A stretch of 26,961 bases of DNA from Pleurocapsa sp. MO_226.B13 (GTDB lineage: Bacteria > Cyanobacteriota > Cyanobacteriia > Cyanobacteriales > Xenococcaceae): positions 1 through 26,961 of the forward strand of contig JASJEI010000275.1 of the NCBI GenBank assembly GCA_030064795.1. The letters are read 5' to 3'. This document shows positions 9,248 through 16,630 of this stretch, one piece after another. The first letter of the stretch is position 1, and every line of letters begins with the position of its first letter. The notes below the pieces were generated by a model that saw only the letters and a program-made list of their open reading frames with translations, was not told where the DNA came from and searched no databases. A program made the position numbers and the translations under genes.

Positions 9248-10123
9248 ATGTTAAATTCCCCCTGTCGAGTCTTATTAGTAGAAGATGAACCAGAAGATGT
9301 AGAACGAATACAGACTATGTTGTGCGATGCTCGCTCTGCTTTTTTTAAAGGTGGGTTTAAACTTGCCTGTGCCGAAACTTTAGCCGAAGCGAAACTAATT
9401 ATCTCTCAACAACAATTTGACATCATCTTGCTCGATTTAATGTTGCCAGACAGCCGTCATATTAATAGCTTAGAGGAACTACAACAGCAGGTTGCTGGCA
9501 TTCCCATAATCGTACAAACAGCATTAGAAGATGAAGTGATAGCGGTCAAAGCCTTGGAATTAGGTGCTTACGGGCATTTACCAAAGATCGCCTCAGACCG
9601 AAATTTGTTACTGTATGCTCTTCGCACCGCGATCGAGCGCAAACAACAGCTAGCTAATTGGGAACAATCTCAGCAATTACAGCAAGACCGCGAACTCGAT
9701 CTGTTGGAGAGACTGTTTGCAGATGTTCCTAGCTTTAGTAACAAGGTTGATTCCTTAAAACAGAGAATGCCTGATGTTTTTCAGGAATTAGAGTCAAGAT
9801 ATCATCAATTACTCGATCGCTTTGTAGAACAAAAAATCTATAAAGTAGACTACGACACTTCCGAGCAAATTAGGATTTTAATCGAACAGTTGGGCTATCT
9901 TCAGGCAACTCCCAGAGATATCATCGAGCTTCATACAACCACCTTAAAACAAAAGCAAAATGCTTTAAGTCGCAAGAAGAGTAAAGTGTTTACGATCGAA
10001 GGACGTTATCTCTTACTGGAATTAATGGGCAAGCTGGCAGCGTACTATCGTCGATATTATATCGGCTTAAACAAGATTAATTTGGCACAAGATTACTATA
10101 AAATGTCTTCGCCAGAGGAATAG
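9248..10123 (+). CDS. kaiA3: KaiA3-type clock protein: receiver domain fused to KaiA-like C-terminal domain
   Basis: This protein is predicted to act on KaiC3 as KaiA acts on KaiC, promoting its phosphorylation. Residues 5-130 form a full CheY-like receiver: Glu12-Asp13, phospho-acceptor Asp63 (LLDLMLPD), Thr91 and Lys113. A linker (about 135-178) follows. Residues about 180-272 look like the KaiA C-terminal four-helix domain, with the pattern ESRYHQLLDRF, then IIELH (225-229), then YLLLELMGKLAAYYRR (254-269); KaiA has E-I-H and YRLTLIDV...YRR at the same spacing. Classical KaiA has a pseudo-receiver, whereas this one can be phosphorylated. The layout matches the KaiA3 type I recall from Synechocystis (Sll0485, beside KaiB3 Sll0486). 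It lies 67 bp upstream of kaiB. A plain orphan response regulator is the alternative. Confidence 0.8.
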   Translation: MLNSPCRVLLVEDEPEDVERIQTMLCDARSAFFKGGFKLACAETLAEAKLIISQQQFDIILLDLMLPDSRHINSLEELQQQVAGIPIIVQTALEDEVIAVKALELGAYGHLPKIASDRNLLLYALRTAIERKQQLANWEQSQQLQQDRELDLLERLFADVPSFSNKVDSLKQRMPDVFQELESRYHQLLDRFVEQKIYKVDYDTSEQIRILIEQLGYLQATPRDIIELHTTTLKQKQNALSRKKSKVFTIEGRYLLLELMGKLAAYYRRYYIGLNKINLAQDYYKMSSPEE

Positions 10124-10190
10124 ACAACCAGAATCAAGTTACTTAATATAAGTTGCTCTATCAAATAAATGATGTTTAAAACTTTTTTTA

Positions 10191-10466
10191 ATGTCTCAAA
10201 AATTCTATTTAAAACTATATGTCAGCGGAGATACCTTGAGGAGTCAGCGAGCGATCGCCAATCTAGAAGCCTTTTGCCAAAGAAAAATGCCTGAAGAAAC
10301 CGAGATTGAAATCATAGATATTCTTAAATCTCCCGAAATTGCCGAGTCGGAAAAAATTTTAATTACTCCTACCTTAGTTAGAGAATCACCTCTACCCAAA
10401 GAAAGAGTAATTGGGGATTTATCTAATACGGAGATACTTGCCTTGGCCCTCGATCTTTATCTCTAA
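10191..10466 (+). CDS. kaiB3: KaiB clock protein, KaiB3 type
   Basis: KaiB binds phosphorylated KaiC and, after switching to a thioredoxin-like fold, sequesters KaiA and closes the oscillator feedback loop. The 91-residue chain has the family signatures LKLYVSGDT (7-15), EIIDILKSPEIAE (40-52), ILITPTLV (56-63) and VIGDLS (73-78), including the fold-switch prolines 60, 67 and 69. The acidic C-terminal tail of KaiB1 is absent; the chain ends ALDLYL. The residue aligning with Gly88 of Synechococcus KaiB (mutated to Ala in the fold-switching variant) is Ala86 here. It sits between the KaiA3-like gene and kaiC, which supports the KaiB3 assignment over KaiB2. The gap to kaiC is 356 bp. Confidence 0.88.
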   Translation: MSQKFYLKLYVSGDTLRSQRAIANLEAFCQRKMPEETEIEIIDILKSPEIAESEKILITPTLVRESPLPKERVIGDLSNTEILALALDLYL

Positions 10467-10822
10467 TCTGATGGCGAGGGTTAACTAGGTATAATTACTC
10501 TGCAAGCTATAGCAGTCCTAGATCATTGGCGAACCCGACTGACGCTCGATGACCATAAACCAAATCATTCTCGCTACTAGGACGGGATTACTAGACAAAA
10601 TTTTTCATCAGTCACCCAATACAATAAAATTTAATAGCGTCAGCTCTATGGTTAGTAGTTCGAGATTCAATACTGAACTAATAAAAGTAAGCTCAAGCTA
10701 GAACTTTTCTTTTGTCGGTTCACTGTTATCTGTCTTTGTACTATTTATTTGCTACTTATCGGATCTCACGTTTGCTTATTTTAAATTATTCAAGAGCGCG
10801 AATTAACAGAAGTATTAAATTA
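10467..10822. promoter_or_regulatory. kaiB3-kaiC3 spacer with possible promoter and hairpin
   Basis: A 356-bp gene-free spacer separates kaiB and kaiC, unusually long for a kai pair. A perfect -10-like TATAAT lies at 10490-10495 without a convincing -35. Inverted repeats GTCCTAG (10515-10521) and CTAGGAC (10577-10583) could bring a 69-nt hairpin together. An independent kaiC promoter is therefore plausible. An open frame extending upstream of the kaiC ATG through this spacer would need a TTG start at 10712, which I reject. Confidence 0.4.
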
Positions 10823-12334
10823 ATGAATCAAGAGCAAGATCTATTAGCCAAAATTGCCACGGGAATTCCTGGTTTTGACGTTTTTTCTGAAGGTGGCTTA
10901 CCTAAAGGAAGAACTACGCTCGTTGTAGGGACTGCTGGCAGTGGTAAAACAATCTTTGCCTCTCAATTTTTAGCTGAGGGAATTAAACGTGGAGAAAACG
11001 GAGTTTTTGTAACTTTTGAAGAGCCACCCAAAATGCTACGCAAAAATGTTTTGGGCTTTGGTTGGAATATTCACCAGTGGGAAGCAGAGAATCAATGGCT
11101 CTACGTCGATGCTTCTCCAGAAGAAGGCAATCCACCTTTGGTTAGTGGCGAATACGACTTAGAACCCCTGATATCTCGTCTCAACTATGCCATCAAACAA
11201 GTAAATGCCAAGCGGGTAGCGATGGATTCTTTGGGAGCGATTTTTAGTTACGTACCACATGTGGCTAAGATTCGGGGTGCTTTATTCAAGCTGGCTCAAG
11301 TTCTAAGGGAAATGGAAATCACCGCAGTTTTGACTTCAGAACGCGCTTCTGACTATGGAGATATTAGTCGCTATGGGATCGAAGAATTTGTGGCCGATAA
11401 CGTGATTATTATGCGTAATGCCCTAGTGGCAGAAAAACGTCGGCGTACGATTGAAATTCTTAAATTTCGTGGAGTCTCCCATCAACACGGAGAATTTCCC
11501 TTTGCGATCGTTCCCGAACGGGGGATCGTGGTTATCCCCTTTTCTACAGACGTACTAAAACGTAAAGCCTCTCGTCACCGAATTACTTCTGGGAATGAAG
11601 ACTTAGATACTATGTGTGGAGGAGGCTGGTTTGAAGGCTCGATAGTTTTGGTATCGGGAGCAACGGGGACGGGTAAAACCCTGATGGCGACGGAATTTGT
11701 CAGCGGAGGTGTGAAGAATAATGAAAAATGTCTTCTATTTGCCTTTGAAGAAAGTCGCGATCAGCTTCTACGCAACGCTTTGGGCTGGGGTGTAGACTAC
11801 GAACAAATGGAACGAGAAGGCAAGATTAAAATTGTCTGTCGTTATCCCGAAGCAACTGGGTTGGAATCTCATTTTATCAGCATAAGAAAAGAGATTGAAG
11901 AATTTCAACCCCAAAGGGTAGCAATCGACAGCGTTTCGGCTTTAGAGCAAGTTTCAACGCCCAAAGGATTTCGGGAATTTTTGCTGACTTTGAATACTCT
12001 CTTAAAGGAACAAGGAATTACTAGTTTGTGTACTGCTAACACCGCCAACCTCATCGGTAGTGAGTCGATCACCGAATCAAATATATCGACCAATACAGAT
12101 CTAATTATCTTATTACGTTACGTTGAGGTCTATGGCGAAATCAAGCGGGGATTGGCGGTGTTAAAAATGCGTGGTTCTAAACACAATAAAGATATTCGTG
12201 AATTTCTGATCGGCGATGAAGGAATGCGTTTGGGACGACCATTTCGCAATGTTGTCGGGATTTTGGCGGGGAATCCTACTTTTGTCGATAGTGACGAACT
12301 CGATCGCTTGAACGATTTATTAACTGAGACCTAG
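10823..12334 (+). CDS. kaiC3: KaiC clock ATPase/autokinase, KaiC3 type
   Basis: KaiC is the hexameric two-ring ATPase, autokinase and autophosphatase at the centre of the clock. From ATG at 10823 the protein is 503 residues. The CI domain has Walker A GTAGSGKT (36-43) and catalytic Glu66-Glu67. The CII domain has Walker A GATGTGKT (279-286), Glu309-Glu310 and the phosphorylation pair Ser422-Thr423, which align with Ser431-Thr432 of Synechococcus KaiC at a constant offset of nine; Thr417 matches Thr426. The retained Ser-Thr pair and overall KaiC1 likeness fit KaiC3 and argue against KaiC2. The C-terminal tail after Gly483 is seven residues shorter than in KaiC1, where the A-loop and KaiA-binding segment lie. 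Its neighbours are kaiA3-like, kaiB and sensor kinases. Confidence 0.92.
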   Translation: MNQEQDLLAKIATGIPGFDVFSEGGLPKGRTTLVVGTAGSGKTIFASQFLAEGIKRGENGVFVTFEEPPKMLRKNVLGFGWNIHQWEAENQWLYVDASPEEGNPPLVSGEYDLEPLISRLNYAIKQVNAKRVAMDSLGAIFSYVPHVAKIRGALFKLAQVLREMEITAVLTSERASDYGDISRYGIEEFVADNVIIMRNALVAEKRRRTIEILKFRGVSHQHGEFPFAIVPERGIVVIPFSTDVLKRKASRHRITSGNEDLDTMCGGGWFEGSIVLVSGATGTGKTLMATEFVSGGVKNNEKCLLFAFEESRDQLLRNALGWGVDYEQMEREGKIKIVCRYPEATGLESHFISIRKEIEEFQPQRVAIDSVSALEQVSTPKGFREFLLTLNTLLKEQGITSLCTANTANLIGSESITESNISTNTDLIILLRYVEVYGEIKRGLAVLKMRGSKHNKDIREFLIGDEGMRLGRPFRNVVGILAGNPTFVDSDELDRLNDLLTET

Positions 12335-12388
12335 TAATTTTTAGTAATTTAAGGGGAACGTAGTTAGAATAAAAAAAATATTCTGAGA

Positions 12389-14332
12389 ATGTCTGAGTCG
12401 GAAAATAATTTGCCAACACCATCTCAATCGAGCCAACCTATCCCTGAAGCAATCACTATTCTTATTTTCCACGATTTCCTGGCGACAGCAGAGACAATGG
12501 CGAATGGTCATGTTGCGATCGCCACAGTTTTGAATGAAGCAGAATTTACCGTAAACTGGCAACAAGCAACCACAGTCCAAGAGTATTGCGATCGCCTCAA
12601 TTCGGAATTAGATTTAATTCTCTGGGATGCTCATCAAACTCAACTAGAACTAACCGAAGCAATCAGTCTCTTATCTAGAAATAATTTAAATACGCCTCTA
12701 CTAGTTATTAATGGAGAACCAGATACTTCCGCAATAGTGGCAGCAATCAAAGTAGGAGCAACCGACTATTTAACTTCAAAAGAACTAGACCGACTACCCG
12801 TAGCAGTCAAAGAAGCACTAGACGAATCAAAAACTTGTTCTCGACTAGCAAAATGTACCGCTCAAAGCGAACGACAACTGCAAAAACTAATTACAGAAAA
12901 TGCCGATGGCATTATTGTGGTCAACGAGCGAGGAGTAGTACAATTTGTCAATCCCGCAGCTCTAGAACTCTTTAGTAAATCGCAAGTAGAATTAATCGGC
13001 GAACCGTTAGGTTTTCCTGTAGTCAATGGTGACTACTTAGAAGTAGACATTCCTCAATGTACTCAAGAAATTTTAGTCGCTCAAATGCGCGTCAGCCAGA
13101 TCCAATGGCAGGGAGCAGATGCTTATATAGTTTCCTTGCGGGATATCACCCAGCTAAAACAAGCTGAAGAAGAACGAGTCAAACTCTTAAAAGAAGCTCA
13201 AGCAGCAAACCGCGCCAAAGATGAATTCTTAGCCGTTTTGTCCCACGAACTTAGAACTCCTCTAAATCCTATAGTTGGTTGGTCGCAAATGCTAGCTAAA
13301 GGTAATCTTTCTCCCACTCAGATCCAAAAAGGGGCCGAAATTATTCAACGCAATGCTCAATTACAAACTCAACTAATTGAGGATATTTTAGATATTTCGC
13401 GGATCATTCGAGGCAAGCTTGAATTACAAGTTGCTCCAGTAGATTTAGCCACGGTTATTGATAATGCGATAGATACTGTCAATTTAGCAGCCCAAGCTAA
13501 ATCAATTCAGATTAATACCAATTTAGATCCTAATATTGGCTTAGTTCGAGGAGATTCTACTCGTCTCCAGCAGGCAATTTGGAATCTACTTTCCAATGCT
13601 GTCAAATTTACTCCCGATGGTGGCAAGGTAGATGTTAACTTGACTACTGTAAGCCCAGAAAATCGCTCTTTAGTTTATGCTCGGATTCAAATCAAAGACT
13701 CAGGCAAAGGAATTGACTCGGAATTTTTACCCCATATTTTTGATTATTTTCGTCAAGCAGAAAGCAGCAAAAATAGGTCTGAAGGTGGGTTAGGATTGGG
13801 GTTGGCGATTGTCCGTCGTCTGGTGGAACTCCATGGAGGAAAAGTAACTGCAACCAGTGCGGGTTTGGGTAAAGGAGCAACTTTTACGATTTTGCTACCA
13901 ATACTTAAGACTAGTCAGAAACAAACATCGGGGTTAAATCGCCCTCAGAGTAGTAAAAATTTTGAGGAAATGAAAATCTTGATAGTAGATGATAATGAGA
14001 GTTCTAGGGAGTTACTGATTCTAATCTTGGAAACCGAAGGTGCTGAGACTAAAACCACGGCATCAGCAGCAGCAGCCTTAGCGATCGTCGAGCAGTTTCA
14101 ACCCGACCTTTTAATCAGTGACATCGGTATGCCTGGTATGAATGGCTATGAATTGATTCAAAGAGTCAGAGAAATACCTTCCCTCAAAGATCTAAAAGCG
14201 ATCGCTCTTACTGCCTATGCTTCAGAACCAGACCGACAAAAAAGTCTGGCAGCAGGATTTGACGACCATATTAATAAACCCCTAGATGTTAGTAATTTTA
14301 TTAAGGTAATAACTCACCTATTAAAAACCTAA
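12389..14332 (+). CDS. Hybrid histidine kinase with N-terminal degenerate receiver: REC-PAS-HisKA-HATPase-REC
   Basis: This soluble 647-residue kinase starts 54 bp after kaiC. Residues 20-145 look like a receiver: LDLILWD with Asp80 at the phospho-acceptor position and GATDYLTS (123-130) near the usual switch lysine, but the acidic pair after strand 1 is reduced to IFHDF (only Asp29). A PAS domain spans about 160-260. HisKA has His286 (SHELRTPLNP), the ATPase domain has N-box Asn403, DSGKGI and GGLGLGLAI, and the C-terminal receiver has Asp534-Asp535, Asp578 (SDIGMP) and Lys630. Position and orientation suggest it reads out or feeds the adjacent clock, a role played by SasA in the classical system. 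Its core is paralogous to the kinase at 3858-6152. Confidence 0.88.
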   Translation: MSESENNLPTPSQSSQPIPEAITILIFHDFLATAETMANGHVAIATVLNEAEFTVNWQQATTVQEYCDRLNSELDLILWDAHQTQLELTEAISLLSRNNLNTPLLVINGEPDTSAIVAAIKVGATDYLTSKELDRLPVAVKEALDESKTCSRLAKCTAQSERQLQKLITENADGIIVVNERGVVQFVNPAALELFSKSQVELIGEPLGFPVVNGDYLEVDIPQCTQEILVAQMRVSQIQWQGADAYIVSLRDITQLKQAEEERVKLLKEAQAANRAKDEFLAVLSHELRTPLNPIVGWSQMLAKGNLSPTQIQKGAEIIQRNAQLQTQLIEDILDISRIIRGKLELQVAPVDLATVIDNAIDTVNLAAQAKSIQINTNLDPNIGLVRGDSTRLQQAIWNLLSNAVKFTPDGGKVDVNLTTVSPENRSLVYARIQIKDSGKGIDSEFLPHIFDYFRQAESSKNRSEGGLGLGLAIVRRLVELHGGKVTATSAGLGKGATFTILLPILKTSQKQTSGLNRPQSSKNFEEMKILIVDDNESSRELLILILETEGAETKTTASAAAALAIVEQFQPDLLISDIGMPGMNGYELIQRVREIPSLKDLKAIALTAYASEPDRQKSLAAGFDDHINKPLDVSNFIKVITHLLKT

Positions 14333-14338
14333 ACCAAG

Positions 14339-14366
14339 TTGAACGTCGTAAATTTACTGCCATAAT
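14339..14366 (+). promoter_or_regulatory. Candidate sigma-70 type promoter for a short transcript
   Basis: TTGAAC at 14339-14344 and CATAAT at 14361-14366 are spaced by 16 bp, right after the end of the hybrid kinase gene. Initiation would be expected near 14373. The promoter points toward a strong terminator at 14491-14521 with no open frame in between. Confidence 0.45.
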
Positions 14367-14372
14367 ACTAAG

Positions 14373-14521
14373 GTACTTATTGTCGAAAATCACTCCTCAA
14401 TTGCGATCGAGATCAACAGCATCGTTCTCAACATAGAAGATATTGGAGAAGAGATAGAGCTATGCAACAGATATTATCTGTTACATTTATCCCCCAGTTT
14501 GGTACCTGGGGGCTTTTTTTT
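14373..14521 (+). ncRNA. Candidate small RNA, about 150 nt
   Basis: Between the candidate promoter and a strong intrinsic terminator lies about 150 nt without a credible coding frame. It holds an upstream hairpin, AACAGAT (14466-14472), loop ATT, ATCTGTT (14476-14482), just before the terminator stem. A pyrimidine-rich CACTCCTCAA near 14390 recalls the single-stranded motif of the Yfr1 RNA, but the size and layout do not fit Yfr1. It could also be a late terminator of the kinase transcript or a ribF leader. Confidence 0.4.
14491..14521 (+). terminator. Strong rho-independent terminator
   Basis: A seven-bp GC-rich stem, CCCCCAG (14491-14497) with CTGGGGG (14506-14512) and an 8-nt loop, is followed by C and eight T residues (14514-14521). 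This is a canonical intrinsic terminator in the plus direction, ending either the kai/kinase transcription unit or a separate small RNA. Confidence 0.85.
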
Positions 14522-14586
14522 GGCATTTTAATCAGGTTGCAGAAATTTATGGATTCACCAGCATAAATTATGTCAAAATGTAAAGC

Positions 14587-15519
14587 GTGTTAATAGCAAC
14601 TTCTCCCGAACAGATCCAAACTCCTACGGCGATCGCTCTTGGTAATTTTGACGGCATTCACCAAGGGCATCAAATAGTGTTGCAACCAATTATTGAGTCA
14701 GTTAAGCTGCAACCACACCCCCGCATATATCCCTCTGTAGTTAGTTTCACCCCCCATCCTCGTGAGTTTTTTTCGGGAGGTAAGCTACAGCTATTGACCC
14801 CCATCCCCGAAAAAGCCCAGCAATTATCTAAATTAGGTGTCGAGCAGTTAATTCTGCTACCATTTAATAAAAATTTGGCTTCTTTGAGTCCACAACAATT
14901 TGTCGAGCAAATAATAGTCAAGCAGCTAAAAGCCAAAGTTATCAGTGTTGGTTCGGATTTTCGCTTTGGATATCAACGAAAAGGGACGGGAGAACAGCTC
15001 AAAAACATTGCTGCTGATTTTAGGATTACAGTATATTTAAACTCCCTGCATAAATATCAAGACCACAATCTCCAAACAGTACGAATAAGTAGTTCCCTAA
15101 TTCGTCAGGCATTACAAAATGGAGAAATTGCTGCTGCTAACAAAATGTTGGGTAGACCCTATAGCCTTGCAGGAAAGGTGATTAAAGGAAAGCAATTAGG
15201 CAGGACAATTGGCTTTCCTACGGCAAATCTGCAATTACCTGCGGAAAAGTTTTTACCCCGATATGGTGTGTATTCTGTGGATGTAGTAGTAAAGAATACT
15301 ATAGTTAAAGGAGTGATGAACATTGGCTGTCGTCCTACAGTTGCGGGAGATGCTCCCACGATTGAAGTACATTTGCTCAATTGGTCGGGAGATTTATACG
15401 GTCAAGATCTAGAGGTAGAATTAATTGAGTTTTTACGTCCAGAACAAAAATTTGATTCAATTGAAGCCCTAAAGCAACAAATTACTAAAGATTGTCAAGC
15501 AGTATTAAATAATTACTAA
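14587..15519 (+). CDS. ribF: Bifunctional riboflavin kinase / FAD synthetase
   Basis: RibF makes FMN from riboflavin and then FAD from FMN using ATP. The N-terminal FAD synthetase half shows GNFDGIHQGH (19-28), the nucleotidyltransferase signature of the family, and a later RISSSLIR segment (167-174) of the ISSTxIR type. The C-terminal riboflavin kinase half shows GRTIGFPTANL (205-215), with the PTAN ATP/Mg-binding motif. The 310-residue length is normal. The start is GTG at 14587; no ATG lies upstream in frame close enough to be better, and the N-terminus fits the family. It stands alone between the terminator at 14521 and the Ap4A phosphorylase gene 55 bp downstream, with which it may share a transcript. 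Confidence 0.93.
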   Translation: MLIATSPEQIQTPTAIALGNFDGIHQGHQIVLQPIIESVKLQPHPRIYPSVVSFTPHPREFFSGGKLQLLTPIPEKAQQLSKLGVEQLILLPFNKNLASLSPQQFVEQIIVKQLKAKVISVGSDFRFGYQRKGTGEQLKNIAADFRITVYLNSLHKYQDHNLQTVRISSSLIRQALQNGEIAAANKMLGRPYSLAGKVIKGKQLGRTIGFPTANLQLPAEKFLPRYGVYSVDVVVKNTIVKGVMNIGCRPTVAGDAPTIEVHLLNWSGDLYGQDLEVELIEFLRPEQKFDSIEALKQQITKDCQAVLNNY

Positions 15520-15574
15520 CAATTACTAATTAAGGATGGATAATTGATCGTTATCGAGCGCTCATCAGCGGAAT

Positions 15575-16510
15575 ATGCCAAAATCAGCAACCAATCCTCC
15601 AGCTAATTCTCTTCTTAAGCCAGGTACTTTATGGGAAAAGACCAAACAGCAAACCCAATTTGCCCGTGAATGTGGCGCACTCAAGTCGATTGAAACCGAA
15701 TATCACCTGATCCAACAAGAAGATATTTCTTTTGTAGTTCGTACTTTAGCTAATTTGGAACGAAAAGAACAAGCCAGAAAAAAGCAAACTCAACGAGAAC
15801 ACAATATAGGTAAAAGAATCGACCCTTTTTTGCCTTACGAGCCAGATCTATTTGTCGGAGATATTTCTGCCAGTCATATCTGTTTACTAAATAAATTTAA
15901 CGTAGTAGATCATCATCTGCTGATTGTGACTCGTGCTTTTGAAGAGCAAACAGACTTATTGAACTTAGAAGATTTTGCTGCTTTATGGTCTTGTCTGCAA
16001 GAAATAGACGGTTTGGCTTTTTATAATGGTGGCAAAACGGCTGGTGCTTCTCAACGACACAAACATCTCCAGCTAATTCCTTTACCTTTTATGGCTGATG
16101 TAATCGATCTTCCTATAGCTCGTGCGATCGCCAAGACTGAGTTTAAACATTCTTTGGGGACAATTGCTAGTTTTCCTTTTCGTCATCGAGTCGCTAGCTT
16201 AAATTTATCCTCGGATCGTTCCCCTACCACAGCAGCAGCAATTATGTTGCAACAATATTATGCTCTATTAGATCGAGTCGGCTTAGAAATTAATGAGAAG
16301 ACACAACAACAGCCAGGAGCATATAACTTTTTGGCAACTAGAAACTGGATGCTAATTGTACCGCGATCCCAAGAATCATTTCAAGATATTCCGATCAACT
16401 CTCTGGGTTTTGCTGGCTCTCTATTTGTTCGCGATCGAGAATCTCTCCAGCTACTCAAACAATTGACTCCCCTCAAACTGCTACAAAACGTCGCTTTCCC
16501 GCAAGATTAG
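15575..16510 (+). CDS. Ap4A phosphorylase II / ATP adenylyltransferase (HIT superfamily)
   Basis: This enzyme splits diadenosine tetraphosphate by phosphate into ATP and ADP and keeps alarmone-like dinucleotides low. The active-site triad region is clear: GGKTAGASQRHKHLQLIP with His162, His164 and Gln166 in the H-x-H-x-Q pattern of adenylyltransferases. A nucleotide-binding segment, FNVVDHHLLIVTR (108-120), precedes it, and DPFLPYEPDLFVGD (83-96) is typical of the family. The length of 311 residues matches bacterial and yeast Apa1/Apa2-type proteins. It has no signal peptide and is cytoplasmic. It follows ribF by 55 bp in the same direction. Confidence 0.9.
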   Translation: MPKSATNPPANSLLKPGTLWEKTKQQTQFARECGALKSIETEYHLIQQEDISFVVRTLANLERKEQARKKQTQREHNIGKRIDPFLPYEPDLFVGDISASHICLLNKFNVVDHHLLIVTRAFEEQTDLLNLEDFAALWSCLQEIDGLAFYNGGKTAGASQRHKHLQLIPLPFMADVIDLPIARAIAKTEFKHSLGTIASFPFRHRVASLNLSSDRSPTTAAAIMLQQYYALLDRVGLEINEKTQQQPGAYNFLATRNWMLIVPRSQESFQDIPINSLGFAGSLFVRDRESLQLLKQLTPLKLLQNVAFPQD

Positions 16511-16630
16511 GGACATGGTAGCAAGCTTTACAGCCGTTTTCAGTTGAATAGACGAGGACACGGGGGGCGCCTGTGAGATGTCCGTTCCGCTGTTAATGAA
16601 CTAGTTCGTAGCTTTTAGCTATCAGCTATT

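Noticed and set aside
10712..10822. Upstream extension of kaiC to a TTG at 10712 (37 extra residues)
   Set aside because: KaiC proteins start near the ATG at 10823, the extra residues have no family likeness, and the TTG has no ribosome-binding site.
10823..12334. KaiC2 assignment
   Set aside because: The Ser-Thr phospho-pair and the KaiC1-like CII domain (MCGGGWFEGSIVLVSGATGTGKT-type region) fit KaiC1/KaiC3; as I recall, KaiC2 has a Ser-Ser pair and different flanking sequence.
14373..14521. Yfr1 small RNA
   Set aside because: CACTCCTCAA resembles its core motif, but the transcript is too long and the motif is not placed just before the terminator.
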